A stretch of 64,000 bases of DNA, from positions 2,914,001 through 2,978,000 of the forward strand of contig NC_035167.2 in the NCBI RefSeq assembly GCF_001659605.2. The letters are read 5' to 3'. This DNA comes from Manihot esculenta (taxonomy: Eukaryota > Streptophyta > Magnoliopsida > Malpighiales > Euphorbiaceae). The notes under the pieces were generated by a model, which saw nothing but the letters and a program-made list of their open reading frames with translations, searched no databases and was not told the DNA's origin. Positions within the stretch are counted from its first letter, which is position 1; every line of letters begins with the position of its first letter. This document shows, piece after piece, positions 22,809 through 32,542 of the stretch. A program made the translations under genes and the position numbers.

Positions 22809-23030
22809 TGTTAAAACTATGTCGTTTTACTGCTTATTATTATTGTTTTATACTGAACATCTAAACTATGTCGTATTGTTGTTATGAGCAGAGTTTTATA
22901 TGCACGTGATGTGCATATGGTGCTGTTTGGTATAAAAGGAAGCGATGCTTCCAGAACGATGTGTAACGTCAATTTTATTACATTTGAAATAAAGCTCTCG
23001 ATCTTTTTCTCTCTTTATTGCTTCTGCACA
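22809..23030 (+). repeat. 5' LTR of the Copia element
   Basis: 222 bp, TG...CA ends. It contains a TATA-like TATAAAAGG near 22932 and a polyadenylation-like AATAAA at about 22988. It is followed directly by the PBS complementary to the initiator Met tRNA 3' end. Confidence 0.95.
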
Positions 23031-23114
23031 TGGTATCAGAGCCTGAACTCTAACCACGGCGGCGCGTCACCGGTTGAATGCTAGAGATCCTCAGTCCTTT
23101 GGAAAGATCTGGTC

Positions 23115-24338
23115 ATGGCGAGTAGTAGTAAGGAACAAAAGGCGACTGGAGCTTCAGAAAAGTTGCAGATCGTGAATACGGGGATGGGAGACCCCCTGAG
23201 TCTTCAAACATCTGATCATCCAGGTATGAGCCTAATCTCTGCACCTCTTGTAGGACCTAATTTCAGATCTTGGAGTAGGGCCGTTAAAATAGCCCTAAGA
23301 GCCAAGATGAAATTGGGATTTGTCGAAGGCACTACTTCGACACCTAGTAAAGACACTGAGGGATATGAACAGTGGAAAAGATGTGACTTCATGGTTACAT
23401 CTTGGATTCTCAACTCCATCTCTAAGGAGTTAGTTGATGGATTTATATACACTGCCTCTGCGAGAGATCTCTGGCAAGAGATCTACGAGAGATTTGGAGA
23501 GTACAATGGTCCTATGATCTACGAGTTGCACAGGAAAATATCCCTTATCTCCCAAGAAAATCAGTCTGTGTCAGTCTACTTCACTAAGCTGAAGAGGCTG
23601 TGGGATGAGCTTGGATTTGTAGAACCTCTTCCAACATGTACTTGTGGAGCCTTTAGGGCCATAGCTGAAATAACGAACAGGAATAGGCTCATGCAATTCC
23701 TAATGGGTCTAAATGAGGCCTTCGGGTCTGTGAGAGATCAGGTATTGGGGATGGACCCTTTACCAACTGTAAACAAGGCCTACTCAATGGTTGTAAAATT
23801 TGAGTCTCAAAGGGAGATTCTGGGGGCAATGAATGACAACTCAGAATCTCTTGCCCTATTGAATAAGGCTCAAGCTCAGAGTCTGTCCAGACCAAGAAGG
23901 TCTGAGGTCAAGAAGGGTCATTGCATCTTCTGCAACATGGATGGCCACACTCGGGAAGGGTGTTTTAGATTGATTGGGTATCCTGATTGGTTCAAGACTA
24001 AGAACAAGGTAGGAACCCAATCTTTCAAAGGCAATAGAAGCACCAAAGTTATGGCTGCTATTGAAGGAAACAAATCAGAAGAGGATAACCCTCTGGAATA
24101 TCTAGACACATCAAGTAAAATACATGAATTGACATCCATGCTGAGCTCTTTAAAACAAGAAGTTTCTCAGCTTGTAAAAGGGAAAGGGACTCTTGCCCCA
24201 AGCACTTCTTATGGATCTGAGGCACATTTCATAGACTTTGCAGGTAACCCTACTCTCTATAACACTTGCAATGCTGAAATGCAAACTGACTCTGATTGGA
24301 TCCTAGACACTGGAGCCACAAATCACATGTGTTCAGAC
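23115..24338 (+). CDS. Copia gag and protease start (first ORF of element)
   Basis: Starts at ATG 23115. The gag part has the plant UBN2/retrotrans_gag pattern LVGPNFRSWSRAVKIALRAK and LKRLWDELGF. Next is the zinc knuckle CIFCNMDGHTREGC followed by FRLIGYPDW. The protease active-site sequence WILDTGATNHMCSD appears at about 24297-24338. The frame stays open to a TAG at 24444-24446, but sequence after 24338 is an inverted LTR piece, not protease. The gag alone looks intact. Confidence 0.9.
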
Positions 24339-24454
24339 AGCACCATATGCACATCACGTGTATATAAAACTCAGCTCATAACAACAATACGACATAGTTT
24401 AGATGTTCAGTATAAAACAATAACAATAAGCAGTAAAATGACATAGTTTTAACA
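24339..24454 (-). repeat. Inverted partial LTR inside the Copia element
   Basis: The reverse complement starts TGTTAAAACTATGTCATTTT and ends CATATGGTGCT, matching the first ~116 bp of the element's own LTRs with few differences. It sits right after the protease active site and replaces most of the protease. It also supplies the stop that ends the gag frame. Confidence 0.9.
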
Positions 24455-24472
24455 CACTTCAGGCTGAACCAA

Positions 24473-26320
24473 ATGAGTTTTTCTCATTTTGATGTAAGAA
24501 ATTGTTTGTTTGAAATCATGAACTCTAATGTTGATCTTCACAGCTTTGTAAATAGCACTCCCTTCCAAATGGAGTTGAATAAAGAACATTCCATGCAGTT
24601 TGAACAGAGACATAAACATGTAGTGACCATGAATAATATGCATGATAGACTAGGGCATGTATCAGTAGGTAAACTCAAACATGTTAAAGGCATAAATATC
24701 AGTAATGAGGCCATGAAATGATGTCCTGTCTATCCCCTAGCTAAACAAGCCAGATTACCTTTTCCCAGAAGTCACACCTTAGCCTCAAAACCTTTTGAAT
24801 TAATTCACATTGACATATGGGGGCCATATAAGACCAGCTCTATCACTGGAGCTAAGTTCTTCCTCACCATTGTTGATGATTATAATAGGGCTGTGTGGAC
24901 TTTTATGATGCACTTAAAAGGTTAGGCTTTTAGTTTGACTAAACACTTTATACACATGATAGAAAATCAGTTTAATACCACCATCAAAGTCATTAGAAGT
25001 GACAATGGAAAGGAGTTTCTAAGCCATAATTATAGTTCTCTGCTTATGAGTAAGGGGATTAAGCACCAAAGATCCTGTCCGTACACTCCACAACAGAATG
25101 GAGTTGTGGAGAGGAAACACAGACACATACTTGACACTGCTAGAGCCTTGAAAATGCAATCACAAGTCCCTATCCAATTCTGGTCAGAATGTATATTAAC
25201 TGCTACTTACCTAATTAATAGTATGCCTATGGAGCATTTTAATTGGTCCACGCCTTATGAGAGGCTCTATGGGACCTCACCTGACTATTCTCACTTGAGA
25301 AAGTTTGGTTGCTTGTGTTTTGCTACTTCTGTGGGAACTCAGAAGGACAAATTTCAAGAAAGAGCCATTAAAGCTGTGATGATAGGTTATGCCAGCACAC
25401 ACAAAGCCTATAAGCTTTATAACATCAGTGATAAAACCTTCTTTATTAGTAGGGATGTCGTTTTCCATGAAAACATATTTCCCTTCCAAAACACTAATCT
25501 GATTGAGAACTCTGTGGTTCCTATTCCTGTGATTGAGAATGATTGCCCAGATGTTGATTTCTGTCCATCTGGTCACACCAGTGATAACATACAGAAATAT
25601 CCTTCAGTTAGAAGGACCCAAAGGCATAGGCAAGCGCCTATCTGGATGCAGGACTATGTAAATTCCCAAAAAGCATCCTTCATGATCAATAATCCCTTAC
25701 ATCAGTCTTACATTTGCAATATCAATAAGGTCACTGAACCTTGTACTTACACTCAAGCATCTAAGGATGCACATTGGGTTGAAGCCATGAAGCAAGAGCT
25801 TCAGGCCCTGGAAAATAATAACACCTGGGTGCTCACTAATTTACTTAAAGGAAAAAAGGCAATAGGCTGTAAATGGGTCTATAAAGTAAAATTTAAGCCA
25901 AATGGGGATGTAGAGAGATATAAGGCCCGGTTGGTGGCCAAGGGTTACAACCAAATTGAGGGGTTGGATTACAAAGATAGATTTTCACCTGTGGCCAAGC
26001 TTACAACTGTAAGAATTTTCATTGCTCTTGCTACTTCCAGACAATGGCCAATTTTCCAATTGGATATAAATAATACTTTTTTACATGGTTATCTTGATGA
26101 AGAGGTGTACATGACACCTCCCCAAGGTTATCACAGAGCCCAGCCAGGGCAAGTTTGCTTGCTTAAAAGGTCATTATATGGGCTTAAACAAGCCTCTAGA
26201 CAGTGGAACATTGAATTTACCAATTTCCTCAAAAGTTTGGGCTTTGTGCAGTCCCCACATGATGACTGCCTCTTTACCAAGCACACTAACTGTAACTTTG
26301 ATATTGCTTGTGTATGTTGA
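24473..26320 (+). pseudogene. Copia integrase and first part of RT, broken
   Basis: From 24473 the frame shows HDRLGHVSVGKLK (GAG_pre-integrase). A TGA at 24719 and a TAG at 24922 then interrupt the integrase, which still shows FELIHIDIWGPY, RSDNGKEF and PQQNGVVERKHRH. One Cys of the zinc-binding CxxC before LAKQA reads Tyr. RT begins with WVYKVKFKPNGDVERYKARL, VAKGYNQIEGLDY and QLDINNTFLHG. The frame ends at 26320 by a one-base shift; RT continues in another frame. Confidence 0.88.
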
Positions 26321-27269
26321 TGATATTATTTTAACTGGAAACTCCATTAATGCCATTACTGAGTGTAAGCTTGCTTTACATTCAAAATTTACTATCAAGG
26401 ATTTGGGACCTATGAAATACTTTTTGGGTCTAGAAGTTACTAGATCCTCTCAAGCAACTTTACTTAGTCAAGCTAAGTATATTTCAGACATATTGAAAGA
26501 TGCAGGCATGTTTCACTGTAAACCTGTCTCTTGTCCTTTGCCTCAAGGCTTGCATTTGTCTCCTGAATCAGGAGAGCTTTTTGATAAACCTGATTTATAT
26601 AGGAGACTTCTTGGCAGGCTTCTTTATGTCAATCTCACAAGGCCTGATATATGCTATGCTGTGCAACACTTGAGCCAATTTATGAGCATGCCCCGAAGAC
26701 CTCATTGGGAGGCTGCTTTACATGTGCTTCGCTATCTTAAGGGCTCCTTAGGTCAGGGCTTTTGTTTTCCTGTAGATACTGATCTATCTCTAAATGGCTA
26801 CTGTGACTTTGATTGGGCAGTTTGTACTTATTCCGGAAAGTTACTTTCTGGATATTGCATATACTTGGGTCCTTATCTTGTTTCTTGGAAGACAAAGAAA
26901 CAGCCTACTGTTTCTAAATCCTCAGCCGAAGCTGAGTATCGTACAATGGCTAACACTGTGTGTGAACTCCTCTGGATTAGCTATATTTTGCAGGATTTGC
27001 AGGTTCACATTCAACTGCCCATTCCACTGCACTGTGATAGCAAAGCTGCCATGCATATTGCTGCCAATCCGGTCTTCCATGAGCGCACGAAGCATATTGA
27101 GATAGACTGCCACCTGGTCAGAGATCAATTTCAACAGGGATTTATATTACCTAACCATCTCACTACTAAAGAGCAGTTGGCCGACATATTCACCAAGGCT
27201 TTTCCAGCCTCTCGCCATGGCACTCTAACCCGCAAGTTGAATCTTTTGCCCTTACCAGCTTCAACTTGA
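26290..27269 (+). pseudogene. Copia RT C-terminal half and RNase H
   Basis: After the frameshift the catalytic LLVYVDDIILTG is present, then GPMKYFLGLEV, the LLGRLLYVNLTRPDICYAVQ block and the RNase H motifs KSSAEAEYRTMA, LHCDSKAAM and LADIFTKAFP. The stop is at 27267-27269, directly before the purine tract. The catalytic residues are kept, so decay is limited to the shift and upstream stops. Confidence 0.9.
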
Positions 27270-27277
27270 GGAGGGGG

Positions 27278-27500
27278 TGTTAAAACTATGTCGTTTTACT
27301 GCTTATTGTTATTGTTTTATACTGAACATCTAAACTATGTCGTATTGTTGTTATGAGCTGAGTTTTATATGCACGTGATGTGCATATGGTGCTGTCTGGT
27401 ATAAAAGAAAGCGATGCTTCCAGAACGATGTGTAACGTCAATTTTATTACATTTGAAATAAGCTCTCGATCTTTTTCTCTCTCTTTCTTGCTTCTGCACA
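27278..27500 (+). repeat. 3' LTR of the Copia element
   Basis: 223 bp, preceded by GAGGAGGGGG and followed by the target duplicate GTGCC at 27501. It differs from the 5' LTR by, for example, GAGCTGAG for GAGCAGAG, TGTCTGG for TGTTTGG and a longer CTCTCT run near the end. Confidence 0.95.
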
Positions 27501-27505
27501 GTGCC

Positions 27506-28190
27506 TAGTTCTTTAATTCTGAATCTCTTCAGAGAATTCAAGAGGAGGTTCACATTGTGCTTCTATTGTAGTAGCCATTTTTCCACTATTATCATATTGA
27601 CTCTCGCTCTGCCTATTACCTTGATTTTGCCCTTGAGTTTTATGTATAGATTTAAACTAGTCTGGATATCCTATAAGTTTAAAGTATCCCTTTCTTGTGT
27701 GCCCACTTATATTACAATGTGTGAAATGACTTTTCTTTGAGTCAAATCTCATATTTTCTTTTCTATTTTTTTGATATTGAGGTTGTATTTTATTAAAGAA
27801 AGCTATAGATTCAGAGTCCTCAGAGAAAGTTGATAAAACTTTCTTCTGAGCTTCAAACTTCATCACCATTAAATAAGGTCTACTAACAGATGGCAATGGA
27901 TCCATCATCAAAACCTGATCACGAACAGGCTCATAGGCATCATTAAGCCCCATTAAAACTTGCATAACTCTGTGTCTGTTATACATTCCCTCTGCTATCT
28001 TTGAGACTCCACATGTACAAGGTGGTAAAATTTTAATAGCATTCAACTCATCCCAAAGCTGCTTTAACATGGTAAAATACACATATGCTGAAGCATTTTC
28101 CTGTGAAATGGAAGCAATGTTCCTCTGAAGTTGGTAAATCAGATGTCCATTACATTCACCGCAGCGCTCGATAATTTCTAGCGCTTTAAT
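27506..28190 (-). pseudogene. Older Copia remnant, gag part (right piece)
   Basis: The minus strand reads ALEIIERCGECNGHLIYQLQ, KQLWDELNAIKILPPCTCGV, VLMGLNDAYEPVRDQVLM and HCNISGHTRKGYFKLIGYPD, with a stop where Trp is expected. The first zinc-knuckle Cys reads His or Tyr. It continues across the GTGCC site into 22803-22629. Its gag resembles, but is clearly distinct from, that of the inserted element. Confidence 0.85.
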
Positions 28191-28416
28191 TTAGACATTT
28201 CAATCAGATGCGAAATACAATTGTATTAGCTACTGAGCTTCATTTTGAATTAATCATATCAAGAGAATAAACAAATTGATGCATATTATCTTTTCCTAAT
28301 TCTTTTTTTTTTTTAAATCAATTCTTTTTTAAAGATAGAATAATTAAATTTTTTATTCATTTTATTTTTAAAGTTAAAATTCGTAAAAATTAATTAAATA
28401 GCATTGTAGTGACTTA

Positions 28417-28905
28417 TCCTGCAATGAATTAAAATCAAAGTATAAGAAAACAAAAGCTTCCTTGTCATAATATATTAGAAAATCTAGCTAAAACTGAAAG
28501 GAACGTGTAACTATATCATAATTAATAGGAAAAAAAAGGAAATTTTTATGAATATATTTATTATTTTTTTAAAAAAAATCATTTTTAAGAATATAATTTA
28601 ATTAAATTCTCTCATATTTTTTTCTTTAAATTGAAAATTATTTTAAATTAATAAAATAATTCTTTCGTTTGTGTAAGGCACGTACTTATTTTTATTTTTT
28701 ATAATCGTGATCATCATCATTGAAAGAGACTCCTTGAGTCCCTTTTCTTCTTATTTAACTTAATTTATAATATTTATTGAAAATTTGTTGTATTATTAAA
28801 TTCGTTTCCTTTTGAAATTAATATAATTTCTTATATAGACATAATAAATGAATATGAAAGAGTTTATCTATTTTGATTTATATATGGTGGATCAAATATG
28901 AGATT
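28417..28905. repeat. Shortened B-gene upstream unit without a B gene
   Basis: 28417-28666 matches 32548-32793, and 28668-28905 matches 33773-34004. The ~980 bp between those segments in the full copy is missing here, and the join has a TTTC microhomology. It starts with TATCCTGCAATGAATTAAAA, exactly as after the ATPase fragment at 32543. No coiled-coil ORF follows. Confidence 0.75.
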
Positions 28906-28949
28906 AAATTAAAAATTATGTAATAAATTGTTTAATTAATAAGTCAATA

Positions 28950-29040
28950 ACTTATAGGTTTAGTACTACGGTAAGTATATTTGAGTAAATTTGAGAGATC
29001 TCAAGTTCTAATCTTTAATCCCTAATTTCTATTTAAAAAA
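28950..29040 (+). mobile_element. Degraded tRNA-derived SINE
   Basis: TTTAGTACTACGGTAAGTAT then GAGAGATCTCAAGTTCTAATC and an A-rich tail: the A-box/B-box layout of the SINE at 56266, much eroded. Confidence 0.4.
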
Positions 29041-29272
29041 TAATAATAAATCAATATATAATTAATTAGTTTAATGGTACTAATGTTTTCGATGTTATTA
29101 AATTTATTTGATACTTAATTTGATGGGTGAGTATGTAGTTACACTATGAAAATACATATTACTCTATTTTTCTTTCGTAATTGCTTTTGATGGGACACAA
29201 ATTAAATTTTTTTTTTATAAAAATAACTTTAAGTTAAAATAAATTAATTTATATACACGACCATATTCAATA

Positions 29273-29714
29273 GGGGTGAGCAGTATTCGGTTTAAATAAA
29301 AAAAGTCGATCGAATTGAATTAATTTAAAAATTCAGTTCGATTTTTTATTCATTTTAGTTCAGTTTGATTTTTATTTTCAAAAATTTTAATTTTTTTGGT
29401 TCGGTTTAGTTTTGATCAGAAAAATCAAATCAAATCGATTAGTGATAATAATATATTATTTTCAATAATATTGAGAGATTGAATCATATTAAAATTAAAA
29501 TATTTCAATTAAATTTTAAAATATTAAAAATAAAGTGTAAAAAATAAAAAAAGTTATTAAAAATTTAAATCCATCAAATTAAACTGAATCAAACCAAATT
29601 AGATCAATTTGATTTCTGATTAAAATCGATTCGATTTGATTTTTATAAGTACTAAAATTTTAGTTTTCAATTTATTCGATTTAATTTTAAACTGAACCTA
29701 CCGAATGCTCAACT
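29273..29714 (+). mobile_element. MITE family M1, copy 3
   Basis: The left end GGGGTGAGCAGTATTCGGTT and right end CTACCGAATGCTCAACT are imperfect inverted repeats. The body matches copies 1 and 4. It ends 40 bp before the kinase 3' tail. Confidence 0.75.
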
Positions 29715-29754
29715 TATATTCAGGTGTTCTTTAACATAATATTTAATATTTTGA

Positions 29755-29888
29755 TTATTGGTGATGTTGTTTCTCAACTCTCTTCTATCCGAGATAATCT
29801 CTCAGGGACTCAATTGCCATAGAAGAAAGAGGCTGAAAGTTAACTTCCATTAGCTAGTAATGAAATATTTATCCTCTTTTCCTATTTC
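29755..29888 (+). pseudogene. 3' tail of a second LRR receptor kinase copy
   Basis: A 134-bp gap-free match to 14594-14727: last 22 codons (GDVVSQLSSIRDNLSGTQLP), the stop at 29820-29822 and 66 bp of 3' flank. The rest of this kinase copy is gone, with a MITE just upstream. It lies upstream of A3 just as the intact kinase lies upstream of A2. Confidence 0.9.
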
Positions 29889-30138
29889 AAATAAAATGAA
29901 ACATTAGCCATTTTACATCGATATATATGGATAATATGTCATGCGATATGTAATTTTTTTTTGTTTGTTAATGATATTTTTTTGGATAGAGTAGATAAAT
30001 TTTTTTTTTCTTTTAATTCAATGCTCTTAAATAAAATAAATATTCGTTAGTGACATTTTATTTTTTAATAGATCGATTCGGTGTAAATAAAATAATACAC
30101 GCGGTTATATCAAAAATGAAAAAACAAACTTTAATATG

Positions 30139-30332
30139 CCCCCTTAGTCTAGTCCCAACTATATGTAGTCCTATGTTGTTTTCGCTGGTGATCACCTTTT
30201 GCCAGTCATTTTTGGTCGAGGTACGTAATTTTTATGGAACCCATTTCTCATTGATTCCTTTATAATCTGTTAATCTACTTCTAATTCGAAATTACATTAT
30301 CTCAATATCACTCATTGTCTCAAGATTCCCCG
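30139..30332 (+). promoter_or_regulatory. Upstream block of small gene A3, shortened
   Basis: It keeps CTTAGTCTAGTCCCAACTATATG, TTCGCTGGTGATCACC and the GAGGTACGTAATTTTTATGG donor region. It lacks the GGCAGCGTCA stretch that A1 and A2 have before the donor. Confidence 0.45.
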
Positions 30333-30770
30333 ATGGAACTTGTTACAATTCTTGCAATCCTGTCACTTCTTGTCGTTGTTTGTTCGCTGTCATTCGCTGT
30401 CGGAAAGAAAATATGGGACAAACGAAAGCAGAGATCTTCTGATGCGAAGAAGTTGGAGCCCAACTTCAAAAACTTGAAATCAGAATTATATGCGCTGCTT
30501 CATTTAGCGACGGAAATGGAGAGAACAGCCGATGAACATGGAGCAACCTCTGACCATGAGTACAACTACTGGAGAAACACAAGAATATCAGAGATAAGTA
30601 ATGAAGCAGCAACGTTGGTTAGCCAGAATAAACTGGAAAACAAGAACTTGTCTAAGAAGAAGCTTGCAGAACTCAGTAAAAAAATGGAGGACTGTACAGA
30701 CAGAATTAGCAGACTGCGTAAAGATGCTTATACATTTCTGTCCACATTGTTAAATTTAGGCCGGGTCTAA
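30333..30770 (+). pseudogene. Small coiled-coil gene A3, 3' end replaced
   Basis: Starts at ATG 30333 (the upstream TTG in frame is not a start). About 138 residues match A2, including MELVTILAILSLLVVVCSLS, KKLEPNFKNLKSELYALLHL and NLSKKKLAELSKKMEDC. Similarity stops at about 30746 (TTTCTGTCC), where the other copies go on with AGATTTGAGAAG; the last codons (TLLNLGRV) and stop come from foreign sequence. The basic C-terminal tail is lost. It may still be translated (145 residues), but the break and the adjoining ATPase fragment suggest a damaged copy. Confidence 0.65.
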
Positions 30771-30789
30771 CTCAGTTCAAGAGGGAGAA

Positions 30790-32520
30790 ATGTCTATCAC
30801 CATTTAAGAAGCACATTACCCTTCTAGAACCGAGATTGGATTCAACACATCATCATCGTAATGTATCACATATTTATGAGAGGCCCAACATCCAATGGGA
30901 GGCTCTAATATCATGTCAGCTTCTTTGGCAACCTCTGTCCCAGCAATGCTCATTGCTATACCAATATCAGCCAACTTCAAGGCAGGTGCATCATTCACTC
31001 TATCTCCTGTCATAGCAACAGCTTCACCATCCTCTTTAAGCAACCTCACTATCTCTTGTTTATGCCTTGGTTCAGCCCTAGAGAACAACAGCCCTCCATC
31101 TTGCCTTAGATGATTTCTTTGATCAGGATGATCCATGAATTCTTTCCCGGTCAAGCTTCTTGAACTGATATCATCATAAGGTCCAAATACACCAATTTCA
31201 CGACAAATAGCTTCTGCTGTATTTTTGTTGTCACCTGTAATGACCATAACACGGATTCCAGCAGCTTTGCAGTCCTCAATTGCCTGGCGAACCTCTTTTC
31301 GAGGGGGATCCCTGAGTCCAACTAAACCAACAAAAATGAGTTCACTCTCAATAGAGTAATAATTAGATGGGTTAAGTAAAAGCTCATGGGCTGGGTGGTC
31401 CTCATCACCATTATATGTTTCAAATGTTGGCAGGTCTACTTTGTAAGCAAAACCTAGACAACGTAAAGCACTTGTTGACATGTCATGAAGGCTTTGCAAA
31501 ATAATCTCTCTTGAATACTGATCCAATTCCACAACTGAGCCATCAAGCAACTGAACATATGAGCTTCTCTCCAATATGTTCTCCACAGCACCCTTCACTA
31601 GAAGTGATTTTTTGCCTGTGCTGGAATTAGTAATAACTCCCATGGATTTCCGATCTCGGTCAAACTCAAGAGTTGCAATGCGTTCATCCATTTTGTTCCA
31701 TAGTTGACAGCAACGTAGAACGCCCCCATGACCTGAAGATGATTCATTAAGTCCACCCGGAAATCCCATTTTCTCAACAAGGACCTAAAAATGCAGCCTC
31801 AGTAGGCATTCCACTGGTAACATAATGTTGACCAGATTGCTCCACACCAGCATCATTGCAGACTGCAGAAATCTTTGCAATAGTCTGAAGATTAGAGTCC
31901 ATTTGACCCACTGGCCAGTCCTCTATTTTCCCATCGAAGGGGGTCATACGTAGTCCCTTCCACATTGAAAGATCGAAGAGTACCAATCCTAGAACCCATA
32001 GCCACTAGCTTCCAGACAGCCATCTGATTGGTTGTTAAAGTACCTGTTTTATCAGAACAGATTACTGTTGTACATCCTAGAGTCTCAACACTGGGCAACT
32101 TTCTAACAAGTGCATTCTTTTGAGCCATCTTTCTAGTTCCAAGAGCCAAACATGTAGTAATGACTGCAGGTAAGCCTTCTGGTATAGCAGCCACCTCCAA
32201 TGCCACAGCAATCTCAAAGTAATATGTGCACTTCTCAAAAGAGAACTTAAAATTCTTAGGCCAACCATAAACATATTCCCAACTAAGGAAGTACTTCACA
32301 TTAATCAGCCAAACCAATGCACAAATGAGTCCAATTATCACTGTTAGAAGCTCACCGAACTCATTCAATTTCTTCTTCAATGGGGTATCCTCCTCATTCT
32401 GTGAGGCTTCATGGATCTGTGAGTGCACCTTTCCAATTTCTGTATTCATTCCGGTTTGTGTAGCCAAGCATATACAATTTCCATTCACAACTGTTGTTCC
32501 CCCAAACACCATGCATTTTT
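30790..32520 (-). pseudogene. Fragment of an ECA-type (P2A) Ca2+-ATPase
   Basis: The minus strand encodes the middle of an endomembrane Ca2+ pump: GGTTVVNG and [28 protein letters not shown], the Ca-site helix [13 protein letters not shown], phosphorylation motif [63 protein letters not shown] and the hinge motif [18 protein letters not shown]. Damage: frame breaks near 31980 and 31790, TGDGVND changed to [15 protein letters not shown], and sequence after [10 protein letters not shown] diverges. The N-terminal actuator start and C-terminal helices are missing. No introns are visible over 1.7 kb, so it could be processed or captured by a transposon. It is not functional. Confidence 0.9.
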
Positions 32521-32542
32521 TCCCTTGTATATCTGTGTTTTA

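Larger units (their letters stand above)
22809..27500 (+). mobile_element. Complete Ty1/Copia retrotransposon with 5-bp TSD
   Basis: 5' LTR 22809-23030, primer-binding site TGGTATCAGAGC at 23031, gag, protease, integrase, RT and RNase H regions in Copia order, purine tract at 27269-27277, and 3' LTR 27278-27500. GTGCC flanks both sides (22804-22808 and 27501-27505). LTRs start TGTTAAAAC and end CTGCACA. They differ by about eight changes over 222 bp, so insertion is not very recent. Stops, a frameshift and an internal inverted LTR piece make it non-autonomous. It is inserted into an older Copia remnant of opposite orientation. Confidence 0.95.

Noticed and set aside
24339..24446. C-terminal extension of the Copia gag/protease ORF
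   Set aside because: The residues are encoded by an inverted LTR piece, not by protease.
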